Shown piece by piece: positions 1 to 10,440 of a stretch of 64,000 bases of DNA. Within the stretch, counting starts at the first letter, position 1; every line of letters starts with the position of its first letter. The translations under genes and the position numbers were made by a program. Source of the stretch: Rapana venosa (lineage: Eukaryota; Mollusca; Gastropoda; Neogastropoda; Muricidae); contig CM054140.1 of NCBI GenBank assembly GCA_028751875.1, forward strand, positions 14,721,747-14,785,746, in the 5' to 3' direction. Under the pieces are notes generated by a model that was not told the DNA's origin, searched no databases, and worked only from the letters and a program-made list of their open reading frames with translations.

Positions 1-83
1 GTGTCTGTCTCTCTCTCTGGATGTAAAAAAGCACATGAGTGCTTATTCATTATCCTCGAAATAAAAGAATTGTCATTGTCATT

Positions 84-90
<7 letters not shown>
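1..90 (+). repeat. SINE 3' tail fragment (family A)
   Basis: From about 19 to 90 the sequence runs from GGATGTAAAAAAGCAC through a small AGCAC-ATGA-GTGCT hairpin and an AATAAAAGAA motif to a short (GTCATT) repeat. The same order recurs antisense at 35510-35580 and sense at 41855-41935, so it is a dispersed repeat end rather than a gene. Only the tail is inside the window; the body would lie upstream. Confidence 0.5.
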
Positions 91-123
<33 letters not shown>

Positions 124-179
124 TCTCTCTTCTTCGTGTCTGCTGCCAGACTCTCTGTGTGTCTGTCGGTGTGTGTCTG

Positions 180-251
<72 letters not shown>

Positions 252-325
252 TTCTCTCTCTCTCGTGTCTGCTGCCAGACTCTCTGTGTGTCTGTCGGTG
301 TCTGTCTGTCTGTCTGTCTGTCTGT

Positions 326-401
<76 letters not shown>

Positions 402-412
402 GTGTCTGCTGC
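80..412. repeat. Composite (CT)n satellite with three CGTGTCTGCTGCCAG units
   Basis: Three copies of CGTGTCTGCTGCCAG start at 135, 264 and 401, separated by (CT)n and (CTGT)n tracts. This gives a higher-order period of about 130 bases. Long apparent Ser-Leu or Arg-Glu reading frames here are products of the dinucleotide repeat. Confidence 0.8.
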
Positions 413-599
413 CAGTCTGGCATAGCATGTGAATCAGCTTCACGGCAGTAGGCTAGGCTAGACTAGGCTACAGTATGTTGTTGTAAGCAATCACGGGCAA
501 GAGGCGCGCAAGAAGAGAACCGAAGTTGCGCAAAAAAGACAGGGAAGTAAAGTAGGCACCAGCAAACAAAATAGTAGTCCACAAGAAGGGTAGATTAAA

Positions 600-898
600 G
601 GTGTATGGAGATAGGGGGTGGGTGGGGGGGGGGGGGGAGGGGTGAAGGGGGGTGGTAAGGGGGGGGGGGGGGTGAGTGTGTATACGGTAGAGTACTTCTG
701 CCAAGATGGATGAGAAAACGAGATATAACAGAGGGAAGATGGAGAGGAGTTGGTTTTTTTTTTGTTGTGTTTTTTTTTTTTTTGGGGGGGGGGGGGGGGG
801 GGGAGAGGAGATATTATAAGGGGAGGAAGAAGTAAGGGGATTGGGGAGGGGGAGGGGTGGGGGTTCGGGAGTTGAGAAATAGAGTGAAGGAAGAAATA

Positions 899-989
<91 letters not shown>

Positions 990-1050
990 GGAGGGAGAGG
1001 GGGAGGGAGGAAGACAGACAGACAGACAGGGGGGGGGGGGGGGGGGGGGT
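600..1050. repeat. G-rich and (GA)n block
   Basis: The plus strand is almost entirely purine. It has G-rich runs at 617-672, a 20-base G run at 784-803, (GA)n at about 899-984 and another G run at 1028-1049, with only short non-repetitive links. No gene is supported. Confidence 0.85.
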
Positions 1051-1319
1051 ATCTCAACGAGGCCTAGCCTACCTGGCGTGGTTCACACGCTGGAAGTGGA
1101 AAGCAGCAGCAGCAGCGGCGCCTAATCACCGGCACAGAGGAGACCTTTTGCTACCTGACGCAACTGATAACTCGGGGAACGTTCGCTGCTAGCTTGCTTG
1201 TTTGACACCCCTGCCCTGCCTGCCTGCCTGCCTGCGTTTCTTGCTTATGTTTGTTGTGTGTGTGTGTTTGTTTGCTTTATTCATGTAACCTACATCGCAG
1301 AGGTTATCTTGAGCTCCTG

Positions 1320-1460
1320 CGTGCGCGCACAGACAGACAAACACACACGCACACATTCAACACACACATATACACACACCATAACACACGCATACAAGAA
1401 TGAAGGCCAAGACGGAAAAAAGAGAGGGGAGGAGAGGGAATGAATGAATGAATGAATGAA
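1320..1460. repeat. (AC)n-rich stretch and (GAAT)n
   Basis: Imperfect AC repeats at 1328-1395 are followed by a tetranucleotide GAAT array at about 1436-1460. The flanks at 1050-1320 and 1460-1585 show no recognisable gene. Confidence 0.7.
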
Positions 1461-1586
1461 CGTTTTTATTGAGGGAAAAGAGTAAGCACAATGGTGGCTT
1501 TTTTTCATCCAGCCCTCAGTCCAAAAAGTAAATCAATCAACCAAACATTCAATTAAACAAACAATAGTGAAATGTCAAAGAATAGG

Positions 1587-1612
1587 GAGAGAGAGAGGGG
1601 GGGGGAGAGGGA

Positions 1613-1652
<40 letters not shown>

Positions 1653-1659
1653 GAGAGAG

Positions 1660-1695
<36 letters not shown>

Positions 1696-1702
1696 AGAGA
1701 GT

Positions 1703-1734
<32 letters not shown>

Positions 1735-1795
1735 GAGAGGAGAAGACGAGTGAGAGAGAGAGAGACAGACAGAGAGAGACAGACGCACGCACACA

Positions 1796-1842
<47 letters not shown>
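1587..1842. repeat. (GA)n then (AC)n compound microsatellite
   Basis: About 185 bases of imperfect GA repeat pass through a short GACA segment into (GCAC)/(AC)n ending near 1841. Apparent ORFs in all frames are low-complexity. Confidence 0.85.
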
Positions 1843-1843
<1 letters not shown>

Positions 1844-1992
1844 TACCACAGCGAAGACAAGACAGTCAGTCACTGAAGAATGAGAGACTGAGATTGACAG
1901 AGAGAAAGAAGCACAGAAGGAAACCTTAGCTGGAGGATATTCAATGTAGTCATTCTTCTCTCATCTCTGCAGTGACGTCAGCTGACAGTGAA

Positions 1993-2070
1993 GGACGGAC
2001 AGACAGACAGACAGGCAGACAGACAGACAGGCAGGCAGGCAGACAGACAGACAGGCAAACAGACAGGTAG
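1993..2070. repeat. (GACA)n/(GGCA)n tetranucleotide array
   Basis: This is a tandem GACA array with interspersed GGCA variants. The preceding 150 bases (1843-1992) are non-repetitive and no gene is recognised in them. Confidence 0.8.
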
Positions 2071-2167
2071 TGTGTGTGCGGTTTCAAAACACTTTCTCCA
2101 CACCAGCCGTGCACTATGACCGACCTTCACTTTGACAACCCAGCCCTCCTACTCCGTCATACACGCC

Positions 2168-2261
2168 AACATGTGTGTGTATACATACATGTGTATGTGA
2201 ATGATGTGTGTGTGTGTGCGTGCGTGGTTGGTGTGCGTGTGCGTGCTGTGGTGCTGGTGTG

Positions 2262-2300
<39 letters not shown>

Positions 2301-2352
2301 GTGCGCGTGTGTGTGTGTGTGTGTTGTTGTTGTGACACTGTGTGTGAGAGAC

Positions 2353-2411
<59 letters not shown>

Positions 2412-2529
2412 AGAGAGAGAGAGAGAGGGAGATGAGGAGAGAGAGAGAGAGGTGAGAGAGAACTGTATGTGTGAGAGAGACACTGTGTATGTGTGAGAGA
2501 GACATGTGTATGTGTGTGTGTGTGTGGTG

Positions 2530-2560
<31 letters not shown>

Positions 2561-2610
2561 TGTGTGTGTGTTATGTGTGTGTGTGCTACGCGCTTGCTTG
2601 TTTGCTTGCG
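2168..2610. repeat. (GT)n-dominated block with a (GA)n insert
   Basis: GT repeats fill 2205-2410. A GA segment with a repeated ACTGTGT-GTGAGAGAGACAC motif occupies 2411-2500, and GT repeats resume at 2505-2585. Reading frames across it give Val-Cys or Thr-His repeats only. Confidence 0.85.
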
Positions 2611-3160
2611 TGTGTGCTCGTGACCATCTACGTTGTTTTGTGTACTGATCTTTATAGTTTTAGAAAAAAAAGGGGGAAAACGGGAGGGGGGAGGGGTGGG
2701 GGTGTGGAAGGACTAAGTCTAGGCAAAAGGGGAGGAGGAGGGGAGGGGCGGGGGGGTAGAGGAAGAATAAGCTCAAGCAAAACATTATCCAATCGAGAAA
2801 TCATGACACGACTGATCTTTGCTTTCTTAAAACTGTTATACTTTTTTTGGGTCTTTTTTTTTTTTATTGCGGCAGCAGACAAACAGGAGTGAATAGTATG
2901 TCGTTTCTTTCTTGCCTGAATAATGCAGAATACGATACCAACAAAGGCAACAGGCACAACAAGGGATCAAGCATGAACTGTATAATTATATAGTTGGGGG
3001 CAATCACAACGATTTCTGTATAGTCTGCATTCCCAGGCACACGCATGCACAGATAACGGAAAACACAGGCTTAGGCACGGGCATATGCACATGTACAGTG
3101 AATAGCGGCTGAAACTTGATCCAGCTACCTGTCATACAGTGTCAGTAGCGTTTCCCCTTT
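2611..3160. other. Mostly single-copy DNA, no gene seen
   Basis: This stretch has G-rich patches at 2665-2760 and a T run near 2840-2870. No open frame shows non-repetitive protein character, and no RNA gene or known element was recognised. Confidence 0.5.
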
Positions 3161-3166
3161 TGTGGC

Positions 3167-3176
3167 AGTACACACG

Positions 3177-3208
<32 letters not shown>

Positions 3209-3223
3209 TACACGAAACACACA

Positions 3224-3254
<31 letters not shown>

Positions 3255-3306
3255 CCCACACACGCACGCGCGATTCACAAAAATACAAGAGAGAGAGAGA
3301 GAAAGA

Positions 3307-3363
<57 letters not shown>

Positions 3364-3495
3364 TGAGTGTGAGCGAGAGATGTGTGTGTGTGTATGTGTG
3401 TGCGCGTGTGAGTGCGTGCGTGTGTGTAAGAATGGAGGGTAGAAGAAAAAAAAAAAGGTAGACAGACAGACAGAGACAGAGACAGACGGAAAAGA
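3167..3495. repeat. (AC)n-(GA)n-(GT)n-(GACA)n compound microsatellite
   Basis: AC/GCAC repeats at 3170-3270 are followed by GA at 3291-3360, GT/GCGT at 3380-3430 and GACA/GAGACA at 3460-3490. Four repeat classes sit end to end with almost no unique sequence between them. Confidence 0.85.
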
Positions 3496-4030
3496 GACAG
3501 AGCGGAGACAGAGAGACAGGGGAGAGCCAAGTAGAGTAGAGGAGGGAGAGAGGACTATCAGATTACAACAGACAGAAGAAGCAAACAGTGAAGAGCGCAC
3601 AGAGGACAGAGCGAACCCAAAAGACAGTTCTTAGAGGAGGGAAATGGCGGCTACGAACATCAAATCATCAATCTATTACCGACACGAAGAACAGAGAGCA
3701 TTCAAGATTGCCGGGTTGCCCAAGGACAAGACGCTCGAACAACAAAAAACAGACAGTTCTTCACATGCAGCAACGGAAAATGGCGGCTCACGAATCATCA
3801 AAATGATCAATGACATAATTACCAAACGATAAACAAATCAATTTCTAACAATTTTGCGGGGTTGTTACCCCTGTGTGCTCGATAAGCATATTACAAAAAA
3901 AAAAAAAAAAGTAAGCGTTCAAATCGTCATTGATTGTAAAACTCCACGCGCCGAGACTGATAGCAGACAACTTGGCAATGTTTCAAATAAACGCCCACCA
4001 CTAGGCTATGTTTTGCCGAGTACAGCGGTT
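3496..4030. other. Single-copy island, no gene seen
   Basis: Non-repetitive sequence apart from an A run at 3894-3910. Within it, AACAAAAAACAGACAGTTCT (3740-3759) partly repeats the AAAAGACAGTTCT segment near 3618-3630, which suggests a short local duplication. Open frames are under 75 codons and unrecognised. Confidence 0.4.
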
Positions 4031-4032
4031 CT

Positions 4033-4116
4033 GCCCCCCCCCCCCCCCCCCTCCCCCCCCCCCCCCCCCTCTCTCTCTCTCTCTGTCTCTGTCTGTCTGT
4101 CTGTCTGTCTGTCTGT
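4033..4116. repeat. C run, (CT)n and (CTGT)n
   Basis: Two C runs broken by a single T (4033-4069) pass into (CT)n and then (CTGT)n. Confidence 0.85.
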
Positions 4117-4399
4117 AATTTGTCAAGAAGCCAAATACATGTCTTTAAAAAGAATCACACAAAACCTGACAAATCGTTGTTATTATTATCAGTCTGTGGT
4201 CTGGCGATTCTTCAGACTGGTAGTTAGTTAACTGGTCTGTGGCATTTCCTGTACAGAAAAAGGGTAGTTTAGTTTATCGATTACAGCTTGGCGATGGACC
4301 GTTATGGAACAAGCAAACTGTTGTTTACAGGGAACACAGTTGTGCCTCGAAATATTTGATAAGCCGCAGTCGTGTGTATACACGCATAAGGAGTTGGAA

Positions 4400-4489
4400 G
4401 AAGGGGCGTGGCGGGGAAGGGGGGGTGGGGGGGTGGGGGGGGTGGGGGGTGGTTAGAGAAAGAAAGAGTAGGGTGAGGAAAAGGGGGGG

Positions 4490-4523
<34 letters not shown>

Positions 4524-4652
4524 GGAGGTAAGGCTGAATTCTTCATTTCAAGAACAAAACAAAGTAGGTTCAGAGAGATGAGGACAGAGGGAGGGAGGGA
4601 GAGAAAGAGAGAGAGAGAGAGTGTGGTATGTGTGTGAGTGTGGAGTGTGAGT

Positions 4653-4684
<32 letters not shown>

Positions 4685-4708
4685 GAGAGAGAGAGAGAGA
4701 GTAGAGAT

Positions 4709-4740
<32 letters not shown>
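4400..4740. repeat. G-rich run, (GA)n and (GACA)n
   Basis: G-rich sequence at 4405-4470 and a long G run at about 4493-4522 precede (GAGG)/(GA)n at 4580-4620 and (GACA)n at 4663-4740. The 280 bases before it (4117-4400) are single-copy with no recognised gene. Confidence 0.8.
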
Positions 4741-5159
4741 TCAACAGAAGTTTTCCTTCAGAAAAAAACTGAAACCAAGGATATATTTTCTCCAGCTCTG
4801 AAAGCTCGGGTTTTGTTCCATTCCTAGTGTTTGTTTTCCACACGGCCACAGCCCTGCCAACCGCGAAGGCCACTCTTTCGTTTGAGAGTCACACAAGTCA
4901 GGGTACATAACAGTAAAGGTCACAATGTGAACATTCCTGATTCTCCATGGTACCCATGACATCGCCAGGGCATGATTCGAATCCTGAACAACTGCCTGGC
5001 CCAATCTTGTTTTGTTTTGTTTTGTTTTGGAATGACGCCTCCTCGCCTGAAACAGGGTCAAACTCCTTATACTGATGCCGTATTTTTCAGTTTTTTACAT
5101 GGATGTCCCAACGACTCCTCAAGGAGTTAAGGGAGAAGAAGTTTTAAACAATATCCAGA
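4741..5159 (-). repeat. Possible SINE remnant, antisense
   Basis: On the minus strand GGATTCGAATC (around 4973-4985) resembles a pol III B box, with a pyrimidine/TTTTG repeat at 5010-5030. No clear A box or flanking duplication was seen, so this is a weak call. The rest of the stretch is unrecognised single-copy DNA. Confidence 0.2.
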
Positions 5160-5500
5160 TTATTGCTATTGTTGTTGTTGTGCGTTCCCCAGCTTAACAC
5201 TCTGGGGGTCAACCCAGAATGTGCACTCGCTCATCCCACCTAGAAATCACTGAGATTGAAATTGCACACTAAATGAGAAGTTTGCGTGTATGTCTTGTTG
5301 GGTTGTTGTTTTTTTAAGTACCTCGCCATATAGGCAGCCATACTTCGACTTCAGAGGATTTTTTCTCCTTTAAAGGAGAGTGCAGGTTGTTATATTAAGA
5401 GCTCGTCGTGGCTGAAGGCAATCTCAACACAACATTTTACAACATAGCAACATTTTAGTGTAGGACTTGGCCATTAGCTGACATCGATACCTGACACAGC
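5160..5500 (+). repeat. Interspersed repeat family E, copy 1
   Basis: The segment begins with GTTGTTGTTGTGCGTTCCCC and ends near GTAGGACTTGGCC. The same blocks in the same order occur at 51335-51501 and 51837-51985, including GCAGCCATACT-CGACTTCAGAGG and AAAGGAGAGTGCAGGTTGTTAT. Because this copy is uninterrupted, it shows what the other copy looked like before its insertion. It carries no coding capacity and its class is unknown. Confidence 0.7.
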
Positions 5501-5740
5501 TTTTGGCCTGGGCCAAATGTCCAGATTGTATTCCGTTCAGTTTTAAAACCATGTTGTACATTGTTCACATGTCATGAAAGTTTTCTGTAGTGTTTGCATG
5601 CTGACCAGATCTTGCCAAGATACAAGCTGTATTTGTTGGAATTGAGGTGGTGAAAACCCTAACATGTTTATGAAAAGCCGTCAGCTGGGCAAACAATGAC
5701 AATAACAATAATACTATGATAACGATAGTGAAGGTGGAGG
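5501..5740. other. Single-copy DNA, no gene seen
   Basis: No repeat unit, RNA gene or convincing coding exon was found between the family E repeat and the trinucleotide array. Confidence 0.4.
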
Positions 5741-5748
5741 TAGTAGTG

Positions 5749-5819
<71 letters not shown>

Positions 5820-5836
5820 AGTGGTGGTGGTGATAA

Positions 5837-5888
<52 letters not shown>

Positions 5889-6330
5889 GGTAAAGTATGT
5901 TCTTTCGAGCCAGAAGGCCCATAGACCCGGAGCTTATCCCGGTTTCTGTAGCGTTAAGCGAACTGATGGTTTTTCACCACCCCTGTGACAGGACGCTAGT
6001 CTGTCGCCAGATACTTCCCCAGCAGAGCTGGTACCCACTTGTACACCTGGGTGGAGTGAGGAAAATAGGAGTAAAGTGTCTTTCCCAAGGACACAACACC
6101 GAGCCGTGCGGGGATCGAACCCGCGACCTTTGGATCACGAGTTGACCGTCTAAACCACTCGACCACGGTGCCTCCAGTAGTAGTGGTGGTGGTAGTAAAA
6201 GTAGTAGTAGTAGTTGTAGTTTTGTAGTTGTAGTGGTAGTAGCAGCAGCAGTAGTAGTAATAATAGTAGTAGTAATAGTAGCAGCAGCAGCAGGAACAGC
6301 AGCAGCAGTAGCAGCAGCAGCAGCAGATAC
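5741..6330. repeat. (AGT)n/(GGT)n trinucleotide array split by a SINE
   Basis: AGT/GGT repeats at about 5741-5893 resume at 6174-6330, where they drift to AGC. The intervening 280 bases are a tRNA-type SINE. The array was probably continuous before the insertion. Poly-Val, poly-Tyr and poly-Leu frames across it are artefacts of the repeat. Confidence 0.8.
5900..6173 (-). mobile_element. tRNA-derived SINE (family B), antisense
   Basis: Read on the minus strand, the element opens with GGCACCGTGGTCGAGTGG, an A-box-like sequence. GGTTCGATCCC follows at the spacing expected for a pol III B box (minus strand, about 6111-6121). Downstream come a TGTGTCCTTGGGAAAGACAC motif and ACTAGCGTCCTGTC, a type of motif seen in several SINE and LINE bodies. 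The tRNA-like part does not fold as a complete tRNA and is joined to an unrelated body, so this is a SINE and not a tRNA gene. Confidence 0.75.
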
Positions 6331-7264
6331 AAATTATACATCCGCACAAAAGCACATAAAAATTCCGACACCAAGGACCTTTAAACAGCCAACGAATAAA
6401 CACTCACGCCGATTTTCCCACGCCTTAATAGTACTAAAGACTTGTTTGAAATCCACCAACCTTGGCAAAAGACCGATGTCAAAGCACACACACACACACA
6501 CACATATATATACACACACACTACTACACTGTTCAGCTCAGCTCCTTCAAGTGTTTGACTACTGTTCTGTCCACCAAAGGGCTCCAAGCTGACACAGCCC
6601 ACACAAACCGAATCACTGACTCAGAAAGTCCCTGTGTATATTTGCTTACAACGCCTCAAGATATGTCACGTTACATTCCAGCACAACGTTCGTTTGTCCA
6701 CATTTGAATCACTTTGACACCACCACCACCGGGTTTTTTTTTTTTAAATGTTGTCGATGCAATCCCCCCTATCCGCTGCCAAGCTGTGAGTGATCTTGAC
6801 CTATTTACTGTAGTGTGCGACTGTCAAAACCCCGCGCTGATCTTATTACACACTACAGGCACTACTACTCTCTCTCCCCCGTTACTTCAGTACACCTAGG
6901 TGGGGCCCAATTTCGCCTTCTGTCAGGGAAAAGTCGGCTCCCAGCCATTCACATGCCTCTCCCCCGTGGTTCTCAATGACTGGTTTGCCCCCCTGTACTG
7001 CTGTGCCATGGAAAGAAGGAAGGAGGGAAGGAAGGAAGGCCTGACAAAAGAAATATACTCATCCGGACTGTCAAGACCGTGATGTTCAACTGCGACTTGT
7101 TCCTGCACGCCTGAGTGAGCAGGCCGAGATATGGGAACAAACACCCTTCAAGGGATTTTCACCTTCCTGTCCACCTCCCCCATCACTCACTCCCCCCTCG
7201 TCCCTGCTCCCCCTCCTCCCTTGCCCCTTTCCTCTATTAGGATATGGAAAAAATTTTTTTTAAA
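6331..7264. other. Mostly single-copy island
   Basis: Contains only a short (AC)n/(AT)n at 6484-6525, a T run at 6733-6746 and (GAAG)n at 7013-7040. Open frames are short and unrecognised; no splice-bounded exon was convincing. Confidence 0.4.
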
Positions 7265-7342
7265 ACCTCCACCAAACCACACACACACAGAGAAACGAAA
7301 ATGAGGTGGGGCATTTAAGCAAACACACCACACACATATTAT

Positions 7343-7411
<69 letters not shown>

Positions 7412-7508
7412 AGAGAGAGAGAGAGAGAGAGAGAGGAGAGGAGAGAGAGAGAGAGAGAGAGAGAGGAAGAGAGAAAGAGAGAGACACACACACACACACA
7501 CACACACA

Positions 7509-7551
<43 letters not shown>

Positions 7552-7587
7552 CACACACACACACACACTAACACACACACACACTAT
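7265..7587. repeat. (AC)n-(AT)n-(GA)n-(AC)n compound microsatellite
   Basis: Four dinucleotide classes abut: AC to 7363, AT at 7364-7406, GA at 7407-7485 and AC at 7485-7585. The (AT)n core beside (AC)n could extrude cruciforms, but no function is implied. Confidence 0.9.
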
Positions 7588-7629
7588 AAAAGCCTACTAT
7601 GTTCGGTGGCCAGTTGAGGAATAGAATAT

Positions 7630-7712
7630 GACTGACAAGAACAGCAGACTATTTCTGGTTCCCTATGGCAATAAGACTGACAAGAACAGCAGACTATTTC
7701 TGGTTCCCTATG
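7630..7712. repeat. 38-base tandem duplication
   Basis: The segment beginning GACTGACAAGAACAGCAG occurs at 7630-7667 and again at 7675-7712 with no differences seen, a local direct duplication with a 45-base period. Confidence 0.85.
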
Positions 7713-7962
7713 CTGTGCTACAATAATCTGATTATCAATCACATACCTCGGTTCACCCCCAACAAGACGGGCAGACAGACCTACAACTTTTCTTTTTTTT
7801 TTTATTTCAAAATTTGAACAGCAAGCTAGTCTTCTCCTGATCACACACGCACACAAGGGGGACTGGCAAGAGGCATAGTTATTTAACTGTGGGAGTGCAG
7901 AAGAGGGGAGCGAAGAAAGACTGGTGGGTGGTGGGGTGATCGGGTCAGACACAGAGAAGTAA

Positions 7963-7965
<3 letters not shown>

Positions 7966-8003
<38 letters not shown>

Positions 8004-8345
8004 ATGAATATGATCACTGCACAGCACAAACTGTCTGTCTGTCTGTCTGTCTCTCTCATGCCAAGTTAAAAACCCTCTGCTGGTGACAGAGGAAGATGAG
8101 TATACGTTATGAATGCAAGTGAAAATAATGCCGATTCAGTAATGTATTTCCGAAAACCATTGCTCTTGTCTGTTGCTTGCCCGCCACCCCCCCCCCCCCC
8201 CCACCCCCCCCCCCCCCCCCCCCATACACACACACACACACACTCCCTTGTGATGTTTTGTGGCCTAAGGCCGATGTACTGTTAAACTATTTCAGACTCT
8301 CTCTGTGACCGATGTACTGTTAAACTAATTCAGACTCTCTCTCTC
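7966..8345. repeat. (AT)n, (CTGT)n, C/AC runs and a 34-base duplication
   Basis: (AT)n spans 7966-8001, CTGT repeats 8032-8056, and C runs with AC repeats 8187-8243. A direct duplication starting CCGATGTACTGTTAAACTA lies at 8271 and 8309. The rest of 7713-8530 is unrecognised single-copy DNA. Confidence 0.75.
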
Positions 8346-8533
8346 TCTCTCCTGTTCAAACAAAACACTAGCTCGCCATAGCCAACAGCCATTGCTGTGT
8401 TAATAATGTTTAACTTCCCAGGCAAATGAGGTGGACGAGATATAATGTTAGTCGTTAACGTTGAAAAATGACAAGTACATGAGACTGCCACACTGAACTG
8501 AACATGACACAGTCATAACGACCCATGTGTGAC

Positions 8534-8555
8534 CAGAGAGAAGAGAGAGAGAGAG

Positions 8556-8611
<56 letters not shown>

Positions 8612-8721
8612 GAGAGGAGAGAGAGAGAAGAGAGAGAGAGAGATGGGTGGAGAGAGAGAGAGGGCGAGGGAGAGAGAGAAAAAGAAAGAAAGAGAGAAGA
8701 GAGAGAGAGGGCGAGGGAGAG

Positions 8722-8784
<63 letters not shown>

Positions 8785-8800
8785 AGAGGTGCGAAAGAGA
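8534..8800. repeat. Imperfect (GA)n block
   Basis: About 265 bases of almost pure purine on the plus strand with occasional C, T and GGGCGAGG interruptions. The long Arg-Glu frames are not genes. Confidence 0.9.
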
Positions 8801-8872
8801 GGTGAGGAAGGACAGAAATGGGTTCGGTGGGTGAGGGGAGGTTGGGGTTATAATGACCCTTGTGAATACACA

Positions 8873-8943
<71 letters not shown>
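8873..8943. repeat. 71-base G homopolymer
   Basis: An uninterrupted run of 71 G, the longest in the window, is followed by a second shorter G run at 8958-8969. Homopolymer length is unreliable with most sequencing chemistries. Confidence 0.85.
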
Positions 8944-8944
<1 letters not shown>

Positions 8945-8999
8945 ACGGAGAGAGAAGGGGGGGGGGGGGTGTCCTACGACCCATGTATCATGATGAAGC

Positions 9000-9175
9000 C
9001 CACAGAGATAGAGAGGAGGGGATAGAGAGAGAGAGACAGAGAGAGAGACAGAGCAGAGCAGAGAGAGAGAAGAGAGAGAGGCACATTCATAGATCTATAC
9101 AACTGGAAAAAAACCAAACACACATACACACACTCTCTCTCACGCACGCACACACACACACACACACACACCAAT
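9000..9175. repeat. (GA)n and (AC)n tracts
   Basis: GA/GACA repeats at 9007-9080 and AC repeats at 9117-9172 lie on either side of about 40 unique bases. Confidence 0.75.
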
Positions 9176-9520
9176 CACAGAGTGACAGGTACAGCTGATC
9201 GATCATATAACAGCTTGAAATAACAGACCACAGTATCTCAGAAGCACGAGTCGATCAGCTATTAACGGTGGAGGGTTTGCTTTTGTTACAATCTCCCAAA
9301 GCCATGCAGAGATATACCAGTGCCTTTATCTCGGCGAATGTATACATTTCACACGACGCAAGGGAGCAAATTATGCAAACTAAAGATCCTGCAGCTCATG
9401 TCATTGTTTGTGTGTGTAATGTTTTAATACGAGCATGTCCAGCATACAAAACCACAAGATACATCCGCAAAACTGTTGTTGACTGTGTAAAGAACACGAC
9501 TGCCCGCCCAAACACGCGTG
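9176..9520. other. Single-copy stretch upstream of a retroelement remnant
   Basis: A plus-strand frame is open here, but I recognise no domain. It could be decayed sequence of the retroelement whose RNase H piece follows the poly-C run; the similarity is too weak to say. Confidence 0.3.
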
Positions 9521-9546
9521 CCCCCCCCCCCCCCCCCCCCCCCCCC

Positions 9547-9597
<51 letters not shown>

Positions 9598-9640
9598 ACA
9601 CACACACATAACTTTACGTATGCACACAAACATACATGCA
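9521..9640. repeat. C26-A-C50 run and (AC)n
   Basis: C runs at 9521-9546 and 9548-9597 are broken by a single A and followed by AC/GCAC repeats. The tract interrupts what may have been continuous retroelement sequence. Confidence 0.85.
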
Positions 9641-9654
9641 CGCACACACGCACG

Positions 9655-10172
9655 CGCGAATTTTTGTTGGGTGCCTTCACACACTGGGTTCTTCCAAATG
9701 AGTGGGTGGATAGAGCTGCCAAAAAGGGTGCAAAACATGGACGGGATGCAATAGAATTTCATGTGCCTTTATCCTTACAAGAAGGGTATAGCTTACTAGA
9801 ATAAAAATCATGGAGAAAGGTCACTGAAAGTAATCAGCAAAATGAGAGACTTTTAGAACTGCAATCAATACCGATAATTTAACAGTGGTGAACCATTCAG
9901 AAGTTAGTACAAGTGTTTTTACGTCAAGGAGAATTAATACTTGATTCTATAGAATGAAACTAAATGCATTAATAACCAAATTCAGCTAAAATGGTAAATG
10001 CCTGTGTGTGAAGAATATCACTAATACTCATATACTTTTTGACTGCCAGAGTGTAAAACCTTTCACGCCCCATTTTTCTGAAAACTCCCTCACCAGCATA
10101 TTAAGTAATCTAAAACTGGCATTTGAAATTGTGAAAGGTCTTTGTCACAGTCCCATAGGACATTTGTTATAG
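9655..10172 (+). pseudogene. RNase H and C-terminal fragment of a non-LTR retrotransposon
   Basis: One frame reads FCWVPSHTGF and, after a shift near 9690, the next frame reads NEWVDRAAKKGAKHG. Together they give the WVPSH-G-NE-VD-AK signature of the RNase H domain carried by some non-LTR retrotransposons. Further on, after several stops, a frame ending at 10172 contains CLC-x(7)-H-x(4)-C (residues CLCVKNITNTHILFDC), the zinc-knuckle-like motif typical of the C-terminus of such polymerases. The copy has at least two frameshifts and multiple stops, so it is dead. The reverse transcriptase part is absent. An I-clade or similar origin is inferred. Confidence 0.6.
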
Positions 10173-10440
10173 TTACATTAACGTGAATGACTTTTTTTGG
10201 GGGGGTTGTTTGTTTGAAATTCCTGTTGCATTACCAAGTTTCTTTTCGAGATTATTTTTTTTAAACATCAATCACATCCACATCTCCCGTTTTTGTTTTT
10301 GTTGTTGTTTTGTTGTTGTTCTTGTTGTTTGTTTTGGGTTGTTTTTTTGTTTGTTTTGGGTTGTTTTTTTGTTTGTTTTGTTTTTTGGGGGGGTCCCGTC
10401 TAATATCACTAAAAGTGAACAGACGTAAAATTGAAGTCAA
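10173..10440. repeat. T/G-rich low-complexity segment
   Basis: The stretch 10280-10395 is made of TTGTTG and TTTTGGGTTG repeats. The window 10173-10280 is AT-rich and unrecognised. Confidence 0.6.

Noticed and set aside
79..432. Long Ser-Leu and Arg-Glu reading frames
   Set aside because: They are translations of (CT)n/(GA)n in every frame; the same holds for similar frames at 857-1057, 1549-1883, 8448-9025, 27551-27895, 29666-30250 and 32660-33109.
4325..4873. 182-codon minus-strand frame
   Set aside because: Most of it is Leu-Ser-Val-Cys and poly-Pro from (GACA)n, (GA)n and G runs.
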